Below are positions 1 to 5,112 of a stretch of DNA of 11,651 nucleotides, piece after piece. A program made the position numbers and the translations under genes. Within the stretch, counting starts at the first letter, position 1, and every line of letters begins with the position of its first letter. Below the pieces are notes generated by a model, which saw nothing but the letters and a program-made list of their open reading frames with translations, was not told the origin of the DNA and searched no databases. The DNA is from DASRSE01 sp035656655 (lineage in GTDB: Bacteria > Planctomycetota > Planctomycetia > Pirellulales > DASRSE01). The DNA is taken from the NCBI GenBank assembly GCA_035656655.1, contig DASRSE010000155.1:1-11651 (forward strand), in the 5' to 3' direction.

Positions 1-385
1 TTTCTACTCACAGACGAGTTGGAGTGGAGTAGATGCCCTTCATAGTATGCTCGACAAAGGGTGGGAGCAAGAGCGCGGAGGCGAAAGTATGCACGAATTT
101 TTAATCGTCATAAGTCAGTAGATTTACTAGACTTTTGCGCATTTTTACGGAAAAAAGCCGCTTCCCCGAGGCACCTCGCCAACCGGCGGTTCGGCCGGGA
201 CGAAAGCGATTTTCTAGGTGCGAAGTGGGCATTCAGGTTGAAGGGAAAACGGGCCCAAAAATCGCCCGCCGTTTCGGAGAGAATTCTTCCCAAGCGCAGC
301 CCGCGCCACGTGTCCCGCGCCCCGTCCGCCGCGCGCTTGGCAGCGCCGGCGCGCGGTTGCATGGGCGCCCGTTGCGCCTGCCGCG
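1..385. other. Spacer without a recognisable gene
   Basis: I see no convincing gene here. Open frames exist on both strands, but they have arginine- and alanine-rich compositions typical of chance frames in GC-rich DNA, and none resembles a family I know. Bases 85-165 are unusually AT-rich for this window, with several runs of T or A. The right end holds a strong hairpin just beyond the stop of the minus-strand glycosyltransferase. Confidence 0.6.
329..356 (-). terminator. GC-rich hairpin after the glycosyltransferase gene
   Basis: A perfect 8-bp stem (329-336 with 349-356, CCGCGCGC/GCGCGCGG) encloses a short inner GGC/GCC stem. It starts 29 bases beyond the TAG stop of the minus-strand gene. 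No T-run follows on the minus strand, so it is not a classical intrinsic terminator. It may still end transcription or protect the 3' end of the message. Confidence 0.35.
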
Positions 386-1129
386 CTATTCGCCGACCGC
401 GAAGTCGCGCACCTTTTGCAAGAAGTTTGGACGTTCTGCGCCCGGCGTGCGATGGAGTTCGTCCGCGCGCATTCCCGCCGCGGAAAGGGTCGCGGCGAGG
501 GAAGTCGCGCTCGCCGCAAAGCCGACTTCATTGCTCACATGTTGCATTTGGCGCAGCGCGATACGTTGCAACAGATGGAAGCCGCTGCGCCGCGCCGCGG
601 GCCGCAAGGTTTCTCCGCGCTGCGCGGGGAGCCACCGGCTGAACCAACTTTTGCTGCCGCTGCCGACGCCCGAAGCGCCGCCGCGCCGCGCCGCGGGCGC
701 GGTGCGCGAGGCGGAATCGCGACGCGTGATCGGTTCGATGCCGGCTTGACGCTGCCGCCAAACGCGCGGCAATTCATCCGGTGCGAGGCCGCCTTGGCCA
801 TCGTGAATCAGAATCATTTCGCCGCTTGTTCGATTCAAGCCATTGCGGATCGCTTCGGATAGCCCCAACCGCTGCGCATGGCGGAGGACGCGAATCTGCG
901 GAAACCGACTGGTCAGTTCCTGCGCGACCTCGGGCGTCGCGTCGTGCGAACCGTCGTCGATAATCAGCAACTCGAAACGCGGCGTTAGCTCCGGCAAGAT
1001 CTCGAGCAGGCGCGTGACCTCAGCGTCAAGATGAGCTTGTGCGTTATGGACGGGAAACAGCACGCTAAGCGAACTTTCCAAAGGACCAATCTCCGCTGAG
1101 AAATCAAAGTGCATCTGAGAACTGTTCAT
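386..1129 (-). CDS. Family-2 glycosyltransferase-like protein, short form
   Basis: The 247-residue product has the N-terminal half of a GT-A (family 2) glycosyltransferase. The strand LSVLFPVHN at 21-29 is followed by LLIIDDGSHDAT at 54-65, the usual nucleotide-sugar binding motif. Then come RLGLSEAIRNGL at 87-98 and GEMILIHDGQGG at 103-114, where the metal-binding DxD would normally lie. Residues 135-180 are low-complexity, rich in Arg, Ala and Gly. The C-terminus (182-247, ending RPNFLQKVRDFAVGE) does not look like the acceptor half of the fold. No membrane segment is visible. I chose the ATG at 1129 because homology begins soon after it; a longer frame reaches 1222 but its extra residues look random. 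No strong ribosome binding site is visible. A sugar-transfer role is plausible, but the missing second half and HDGQ in place of DxD make activity uncertain. Confidence 0.7.
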   Translation of the reverse strand: MNSSQMHFDFSAEIGPLESSLSVLFPVHNAQAHLDAEVTRLLEILPELTPRFELLIIDDGSHDATPEVAQELTSRFPQIRVLRHAQRLGLSEAIRNGLNRTSGEMILIHDGQGGLAPDELPRVWRQRQAGIEPITRRDSASRTAPAARRGGASGVGSGSKSWFSRWLPAQRGETLRPAARRSGFHLLQRIALRQMQHVSNEVGFAASATSLAATLSAAGMRADELHRTPGAERPNFLQKVRDFAVGE

Positions 1130-1400
1130 CGGACTTTTGCGCAGGCGAAACTTAGCTTCGCGGCCGAAGGCCGAGTTACGCCGTAAATGCCAGCCGCACC
1201 GATCATTCCAGAGAATTTGCACCGTCCGAAGAGACCGGCGGACGCGATCTCGCGGACCAAGGCCGCCCCGCCTCGGCGGGCGAAGCCATCCGGAGGCCCG
1301 CCGCCGGCCGCCGGGTTCGCGACTGGCACCTCGCCGCCGCGAAGATTATGCTGGACGCTACATTTATTCCGGTGTTGTTTTCGCGCTTGAGGATTATTCC
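1130..1400. other. Divergent spacer and hisI leader
   Basis: This 271-bp spacer separates the divergent glycosyltransferase and hisI genes and should hold both promoters, though I cannot pick a convincing -35/-10 pair. It holds a small hairpin at 1161-1173 (CGGCC-GAA-GGCCG). It also holds a GC-rich block in which 1275-1280 can pair either with 1267-1272 or, as part of an 8-bp stem, with 1296-1303. No run of histidine codons that would signal a classical his attenuator is present. Confidence 0.5.
1274..1303 (+). promoter_or_regulatory. Perfect 8-bp inverted repeat in the hisI leader
   Basis: CGGCGGGC at 1274-1281 is matched by GCCCGCCG at 1296-1303, with a 14-base loop. The left arm can instead pair with CCCGCC at 1267-1272, so two alternative hairpins are possible. 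The position, about 100 bases before the hisI start, is compatible with leader regulation or a dispersed repeat. Function is inferred only from position. Confidence 0.3.
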
Positions 1401-1805
1401 GTGTCTGCAACCACGACTGCCGCGACGTCGCCCGATTTTTCCAAAGGAGACGGGCTGGTTCCCGCCATTGCCCAAGACGTGAGCAGCGGCGACGTGTTGA
1501 TGATGGCTTACATGAACGAGGAGAGTTATGCCGAAACGCTGCTCACCGGCCGAGCGGTGTACTACAGCCGTTCGCGCCAGAAACTATGGCGCAAGGGCGA
1601 AGAAAGCGGCAACGTGCAATTAGTCAAAGCCGTGTTTATCGATTGCGACGCGGACACGATTTTGCTTAAAGTCGAGCAACTCGGCGGGGCGGCCTGCCAC
1701 GAAGGCTACAAAAGCTGTTTCTTTCGCGAGATCACGCCGCAAGGGGTGAAGATCGTTGGCGAGCGCATCTTCGACCCGGCCACGGTCTACGGCAAAAAAA
1801 CCTGA
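1401..1805 (+). CDS. hisI: Phosphoribosyl-AMP cyclohydrolase
   Basis: HisI opens the adenine ring of phosphoribosyl-AMP (step 3 of histidine biosynthesis, cytosolic). The 134-residue product is of typical length for a stand-alone HisI and carries the family signatures. These are VLMMAYMNEES at 32-42, YYSRSRQKLWRKGEESGN at 54-71, DCDADTILLKVEQ at 81-93 and ACHEGYKSCFFR at 98-109. Asp81, Asp83 and Asp85 match the Mg-binding aspartates, and Cys82, Cys99 and Cys106 match the zinc ligands. All key residues are present. The start is a GTG preceded by GAGG at 1389-1392 with an 8-base spacing. The frame is open upstream to 1137, but those residues are not HisI-like. No HisE domain is fused, so the preceding pyrophosphohydrolase step must be encoded elsewhere. 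hisG follows 78 bases downstream on the same strand, so the two are probably co-transcribed. Confidence 0.95.
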   Translation: MSATTTAATSPDFSKGDGLVPAIAQDVSSGDVLMMAYMNEESYAETLLTGRAVYYSRSRQKLWRKGEESGNVQLVKAVFIDCDADTILLKVEQLGGAACHEGYKSCFFREITPQGVKIVGERIFDPATVYGKKT

Positions 1806-1833
1806 GCCGCCCGAACGAAGTCGCCTCGGCGAT

Positions 1834-1863
1834 CAGCAATTCCGCAATTCAGCAGTTCCGCAA
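1834..1863 (+). repeat. Two-copy direct repeat in the hisI-hisG spacer
   Basis: Two copies of CAGCARTTCCGCAA lie at 1834-1847 and 1850-1863, with a 16-base period. They differ at one base (A1839 versus G1855). They fill much of the 78-base spacer, and the second copy ends 20 bases before the hisG start. They could be a slipped-strand duplication or a protein or RNA contact site. Confidence 0.55.
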
Positions 1864-1883
1864 CTATCAATTCTCCTTCCACC

Positions 1884-2750
1884 ATGCTCAAACTTGGAAT
1901 CCCCGCCGGCAGCTTGCAAGACGCGACGGCCGAATTGTTTCGCCGCGCCGGCTACAAGATCACCTTTCATTCGCGGAGCTATTATCCGACGATCAACGAC
2001 GAGGAGATCGAGTGCTTGTTGATCCGCGCCCAGGAAATGGCTCGCTACGTTCAAGACGGCGTGTTGGACGCGGGCCTAACCGGCCACGATTGGATTGTCG
2101 AAAACCAGGCCGATGTGCATGAGGTCGCGGAACTCGTGTTTTCAAAGGTGAGCCGCAAACCGGTCCGGTGGGTGCTTTGTGTGCCGGAGGACTCGCCGAT
2201 TCAAAAAGTGCAAGACTTGCAAGGCCAGCGAATCGCGACGGAAGCGGTCGGCATCACGCGCCAGTTTCTCGCTCGTCACGGCGTCGAAGCGAAAGTGGAG
2301 TTTAGCTGGGGGGCGACCGAAGTGAAACCGCCTAAGCTGGCCGATGCCATCGTCGAAGTGACCGAAACCGGCAGTTCGCTGCGGGCGAACAATCTCCGCA
2401 TCGTCGAGGAGGTGCTGGTCAGCACCACTCGGTTCATCGCCAACAAATTGGCCTACGAAGATCGGGCGAAGCGGCAGAAAATCGACGATATCGCGCTCAT
2501 GCTCAATGGCGCCATGGCGGCGGAAGGAAAGGTCGGACTGATGATGAACGTCCCGCGCGACCGCCTGCAGCAAGTATTAGCGCTGCTGCCGGCATTGCAG
2601 CGGCCGACGGTTTCCAATTTGTCCGAAGAAGGCTGGGTGGACGTGAACACGGTCCTCGATGAGACGATCGTGCGCAACATCATCCCGCGGTTGAAGGCAG
2701 CCGGCGCTCGCGGAATTGTCGAATATCCGCTCAGCAAAGTGATCGTGTAA
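1884..2750 (+). CDS. hisG: ATP phosphoribosyltransferase, long form
   Basis: HisG joins ATP and PRPP to form phosphoribosyl-ATP, the committed and feedback-controlled first step of histidine biosynthesis. At 288 residues it is the long form, which does not need HisZ. The catalytic part starts LKLGIPAGSLQDAT and includes DAGLTGHDWI at 62-71. The PRPP-binding loop VEVTETGSSLRAN lies at 157-169. Residues about 212-288 (VGLMMNVPRD through VEYPLSKVIV) match the C-terminal ACT-like domain that binds histidine in long HisG enzymes. No key residue appears missing. The ATG at 1884 starts the conserved N-terminus directly. No clear Shine-Dalgarno sequence precedes it; the upstream bases are pyrimidine-rich (CTCCTTCCACC). 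With hisI it forms a two-gene unit, followed by a probable terminator. Confidence 0.96.
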   Translation: MLKLGIPAGSLQDATAELFRRAGYKITFHSRSYYPTINDEEIECLLIRAQEMARYVQDGVLDAGLTGHDWIVENQADVHEVAELVFSKVSRKPVRWVLCVPEDSPIQKVQDLQGQRIATEAVGITRQFLARHGVEAKVEFSWGATEVKPPKLADAIVEVTETGSSLRANNLRIVEEVLVSTTRFIANKLAYEDRAKRQKIDDIALMLNGAMAAEGKVGLMMNVPRDRLQQVLALLPALQRPTVSNLSEEGWVDVNTVLDETIVRNIIPRLKAAGARGIVEYPLSKVIV

Positions 2751-2752
2751 AA

Positions 2753-2774
2753 AGGAGGCCGGCGCTCCTGTTTT
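2753..2774 (+). terminator. Possible intrinsic terminator after hisG
   Basis: AGGAG at 2753-2757 pairs with CTCCT at 2765-2769 around a 7-base loop, followed by GTTTT at 2770-2774. It begins only 2 bases after the hisG stop. The stem is short (5 bp) and the T-run brief, so termination may be partial. Confidence 0.4.
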
Positions 2775-2800
2775 CTCAGCGAAAAGAAAGGCGGACTGCG

Positions 2801-3478
2801 ATGAAGGTGCTACTGCGAATGGCCTGCGGATGGGCGCTATTGAGTATCGTGGCGTGGGCCCATGCGGGAGACTCCGCGCCGCCGCTGCTGTTGTCGGACA
2901 ATTTTGAAAAAGGAATCGACGCTTGGCAGCCGAACGATCCGCAGGCTTGGAAACAGATCGACGTGGGAGGAGAGCACCAGCACGTCTTTTCGCACTTCAA
3001 GCAAGCCAATTACAAACCGAAATACCGCAGCCCCGTCAACTATGCGCTCCTCAAAAAATGGATCGTCTCGGATTTCACGCTCGAAGCCGATTGCCAAAGC
3101 ACCGTGAAGCCGTACGATCATCAGGATCTGTGCTTGTTTTTCGGATATCAGGGACCCGATCAGTACTATTACTCGCACCTGGGCAAGAAGACCGACGACC
3201 ACGCGAACCAGATCTTCATCGTCAACAAGGCCGAGCGCACCAAGATCTCGACCAAGACCACGCCCGGGACCCCTTGGACCGAAGGTTGGCATCACGTCAA
3301 GGTCGTGCGGACGATCGCCAATGGCCGGATCGCCGTTTATTTTGACGACATGAAAGAGCCAGTCCAGACCGCCGCCGACAAAACCTTTGCTTGGGGACAA
3401 GTTGGCATCGGCAGCTTCGATGATCTCGGCAATTGGGACAATGTCAAACTGTCGGGCATCCAAGTCGAAAAGAAATAG
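2801..3478 (+). CDS. Secreted DUF1080/LamG-like protein
   Basis: The 225-residue product begins with a signal peptide. A basic start (MKVLLRMACGW) leads into the hydrophobic stretch ALLSIVAWA, with likely cleavage after AHA at residue 22. The mature part reads as a jelly-roll (concanavalin-like) sheet domain. LLLSDNFEKGIDAWQ at 29-43 is followed by IVSDFTLEADCQS at 88-100, DLCLFFGYQGPDQYYYSHLG at 109-128, WHHVKVVRTIANGRIAVYFD at 163-182, and VGIGSFDDLGNWDNVKLSGI at 201-220. This layout matches DUF1080 / 3-keto-disaccharide hydrolase-like and LamG-type proteins, which are expanded in planctomycetes and handle or bind sugars outside the cytoplasm. I see no assignable catalytic residues, so a binding role is as likely as hydrolysis. 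GAAAGG at 2786-2791 lies 9 bases before the ATG. It follows hisG after a probable terminator and is convergent with the next gene. Confidence 0.75.
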   Translation: MKVLLRMACGWALLSIVAWAHAGDSAPPLLLSDNFEKGIDAWQPNDPQAWKQIDVGGEHQHVFSHFKQANYKPKYRSPVNYALLKKWIVSDFTLEADCQSTVKPYDHQDLCLFFGYQGPDQYYYSHLGKKTDDHANQIFIVNKAERTKISTKTTPGTPWTEGWHHVKVVRTIANGRIAVYFDDMKEPVQTAADKTFAWGQVGIGSFDDLGNWDNVKLSGIQVEKK

Positions 3479-3557
3479 GGCGCGACCGGAGGCGCTGGTC
3501 CGCGACATCGCACCGCAATGGCGCGCGATCCGTCAACCAGGCGCTGCGCGCGACGGG

Positions 3558-3860
3558 CTAACGATTCGGATAGGGCTCGGTCGAGCGCGGTAATTCGCTT
3601 GGGTCGCTGGCCTTAGGCGGTTTTGCTGGCTGCTTGCCTTCGGAGTCCGCCGACAGCACTCGGACAATATCTTCGGCGCTCATGCCGCGCTCGATCATCT
3701 CGCGTTTCAGCGTGGCGTCAATTTCCTTTTTGCGGATCTCTTTCCAAACCCCCGCGGCGATGGCCGCGAGGAGCAGGACACCCGCCATCACGAGGAGTCC
3801 AAAAAACAGCAAATCCTGGCTCCGAAAGTTCGTCATCAGGTCGGCGAAAACGCGGCTCAT
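3558..3860 (-). CDS. Small single-pass membrane protein
   Basis: The predicted product is 100 residues. A hydrophobic segment at about 17-38 (LLFFGLLVMAGVLLLAAIAAGV) is followed by a charged helix with KEIRKKEIDATLKREMIERG (40-59), then MSAEDIVRVLSAD (60-72). A polar, proline-rich tail covers 76-100. The positive charges after the segment suggest a cytoplasmic C-terminus. The helix with an ERGMS-AEDI turn resembles the tail of small membrane proteins found widely as unnamed open frames. I do not recognise a named family and assign no function. I chose the ATG at 3860 because GGAGGAGT lies just upstream (3865-3872); a longer frame starts at 3905 but lacks such a site. It is convergent with the secreted-protein gene, with 79 bases between the stops. 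Confidence 0.75.
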   Translation of the reverse strand: MSRVFADLMTNFRSQDLLFFGLLVMAGVLLLAAIAAGVWKEIRKKEIDATLKREMIERGMSAEDIVRVLSADSEGKQPAKPPKASDPSELPRSTEPYPNR

Positions 3861-3864
3861 CGGA

Positions 3865-3872
3865 ACTCCTCC
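3865..3872 (-). promoter_or_regulatory. Ribosome binding site of the small membrane protein
   Basis: On the minus strand this reads GGAGGAGT, 4-7 bases before the ATG at 3860 depending on register. It is among the strongest Shine-Dalgarno matches in the window and decides the start of the gene. Confidence 0.7.
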
Positions 3873-4287
3873 GGTTTGATTGAGGATCTGAATCCAAAGC
3901 GACAATTACGGCAGCCCAGATAGGGCCTCCGTGTTCGGTCCGGCAACGTGCAAAGAGGATTGCCTTGCCGCCGCGGCGGACTCGTTTTCTTCGCCACCAG
4001 CGAAACAAGCCGAGGCGACAACGGCCTGCTTCCGCGAAGAACCGGCGGGCCAACGGATGATCTATTCGCTGCGCCTGAGAATTTCTTGGCGAATGTGGGT
4101 GAATCGCTCCGTTTAGCGTAAACCCGCGCGGCGCTAAGGCCAAGTAAGCGGGCCCAGCGAATCGCGATTTTGCGCGGTCCCGCCAGCAGTTGGCGAACTA
4201 ATCGGGCTGGCGGAATATCATTCGATTTCGCGCTCCCGGTTGGCCGAAGTTGTCTGGTATCCACTCGATAATTCCGACAGTGCCGCC
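3873..4287. other. Divergent spacer without a gene
   Basis: Between the small membrane protein (minus) and the methyltransferase-like gene (plus) I find no credible coding frame; the minus-strand frame covering 3857-4264 has no family-like features. The spacer holds a 12-bp palindrome CCGCCGCGGCGG at 3968-3979 and the inverted repeat at 4113-4137. Both flanking promoters should be here, but no clear -35/-10 pair is visible. Confidence 0.5.
4113..4137. repeat. Inverted repeat TTAGCG...CGCTAA
   Basis: TTAGCG at 4113-4118 is the exact reverse complement of CGCTAA at 4132-4137, with a 13-base GC-rich loop (TAAACCCGCGCGG). The composition differs from its surroundings. From memory, similar TTAGCG/CGCTAA elements recur between genes in planctomycete genomes. 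Only one copy is in this window, so the repeat status is inferred. Confidence 0.4.
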
Positions 4288-4295
4288 AGGGAGGG
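4288..4295 (+). promoter_or_regulatory. Ribosome binding site deciding a TTG start
   Basis: AGGGAGGG lies 5 bases before the TTG at 4301. No ATG or GTG start in this frame has a comparable site, so the TTG is favoured over a second, further upstream TTG at 4250. Confidence 0.55.
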
Positions 4296-4300
4296 CGACC

Positions 4301-4858
4301 TTGTCACCTGCAACGCGCTTAAAGTATCTGTATCTTGCCTATTTCTCCGCGCCCAAAGCGGACCGGCAACTCTATCGCGCCTTGAGCCGGGGCAAGATTC
4401 GCAAGATCGTGGAAATGGGCATGGCCGAGGGCCGCCGTTCGCTGCGGCTGATCGAGGTCGCGCAGCGTTTTTCCGCCGGCGAGCCGATCCAGTTTACCGG
4501 CATCGATCTGTTTGAAGGTCGCCCGGCAAGCGAGCCTGGCCTCTCGCTCAAGTCGGCATACAAAACGTTCCGCCAAGCAGGCGCGAAATCGCGCCTCTTG
4601 CCGGGGACTCCTTACGACGCCCTGCACCAATTCTCCAATGTGCTGCTCGGGACCGATCTGCTGTTGATCGGCGCGGATCAAGATCCGGCATCCTTGGCCG
4701 CGGCGTGGTTCTACGTGCCGCGAATGCTGCATGCCGAATCGCTCGTGCTGCAAGAAGTCGTCGCCGGCGAGAAGACCCAGTGGCAACCGATTTCGCGATT
4801 GGAAGTCGAGCGCTTGGCGGCCCACTGCACGCTGCAGCGCCGCCGCCGCGCCGCGTAA
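4301..4858 (+). CDS. Class I methyltransferase-like protein
   Basis: The 185-residue product resembles the core of a Rossmann-fold SAM-dependent methyltransferase. KIVEMGMAEGRRSLRLIEVA (35-54) takes the place of the glycine-rich motif I, with EMGMAEGRR instead of the usual E-x-G-x-G-x-G. TGIDLFEGRP at 66-75 matches the motif-II strand ending in an acidic residue (Asp69). LLPGTPYDAL at 99-108 and TDLLLIGADQDP at 118-129 match later core strands. AWFYVPRMLHAESLVLQEV at 135-153 may form the end of the sheet. The N-terminus RLKYLYLAYFSAPKADRQLY suggests a partner-binding or substrate cap. The basic tail CTLQRRRRAA may contact nucleic acid or be disordered. No membrane segment is visible. The substrate is unknown, and the weak motif I leaves catalytic activity open. 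It stands alone between two spacers. Confidence 0.6.
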   Translation: MSPATRLKYLYLAYFSAPKADRQLYRALSRGKIRKIVEMGMAEGRRSLRLIEVAQRFSAGEPIQFTGIDLFEGRPASEPGLSLKSAYKTFRQAGAKSRLLPGTPYDALHQFSNVLLGTDLLLIGADQDPASLAAAWFYVPRMLHAESLVLQEVVAGEKTQWQPISRLEVERLAAHCTLQRRRRAA

Positions 4859-5112
4859 CACGGTCGGCTCTGCCGCTCCCCGCGTTGGTGGGCCTGCGCT
4901 CGCTGCGCGAACTGGTCGCCACCCTACAAATCAAAGCCACGCGGCTAAGCGCGTAGGGTGGGACAAACGCGGCGTAGCCGCGTGCGGGCCCACCGCCGAG
5001 CGTTTCGCAAGCCCCGCCGGCAGCGCCGCCGCTCTTTGACAGAACCCAACTCCCCGGGGGAGAGGTTCAAGTGCGGGCAGCAGAAATCGCGAAATTGGTT
5101 TTCCACCGCCCC
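4859..5112. other. Convergent spacer holding repeats
   Basis: This 254-bp spacer between the stops of the methyltransferase-like gene and comM has no credible gene. It is dominated by the mirrored repeat pair at 4887-4994. A near-loopless palindrome, CTCCCC followed by GGGGGAG, lies just before the comM stop at about 5050-5062. Confidence 0.5.
4887..4994. repeat. Head-to-head pair of 41/42-bp repeats
   Basis: Copy A (4887-4927, minus) and copy B (4953-4994, plus) are two diverged copies of one element in opposite orientation. Each begins GTAGGGTGG and ends GGCCCACC when read in its own direction. The outer arms (4887-4894 with 4987-4994) and inner arms (4919-4927 with 4953-4961) are exact reverse complements. 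Copy B carries an internal perfect 7-bp stem (4967-4973 with 4977-4983, loop GTA), and the matching part of copy A is also GC-rich and partly self-complementary. Twenty-five bases separate the copies. Because the site lies between convergent genes, a bidirectional terminator or a REP/BIME-like mobile repeat is likely. I recall similar GTAGGGTGG...GGCCCACC elements in planctomycete spacers, but that is unchecked. Confidence 0.65.

Noticed and set aside
108..362. 84-codon minus-strand frame downstream of the glycosyltransferase
   Set aside because: It overlaps the hairpin at 329-356, has no clear ribosome binding site, and its sequence looks like chance coding.
1130..1400. Classical histidine attenuator with a His-codon leader peptide
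   Set aside because: No cluster of CAT/CAC codons follows a plausible start in any plus frame.
2752..2758. AAGGAGG as a ribosome binding site for the secreted protein
   Set aside because: It lies over 40 bases before the ATG at 2801; it is better explained as an arm of the terminator hairpin after hisG.
2837..3508. 223-codon open frame antisense to the secreted protein
   Set aside because: It is a codon-bias shadow; the plus-strand frame has a signal peptide and domain features.
3857..4264. 135-codon minus-strand frame filling the spacer
   Set aside because: It has no ribosome binding site or family-like segment, and it starts inside the neighbouring gene's territory.
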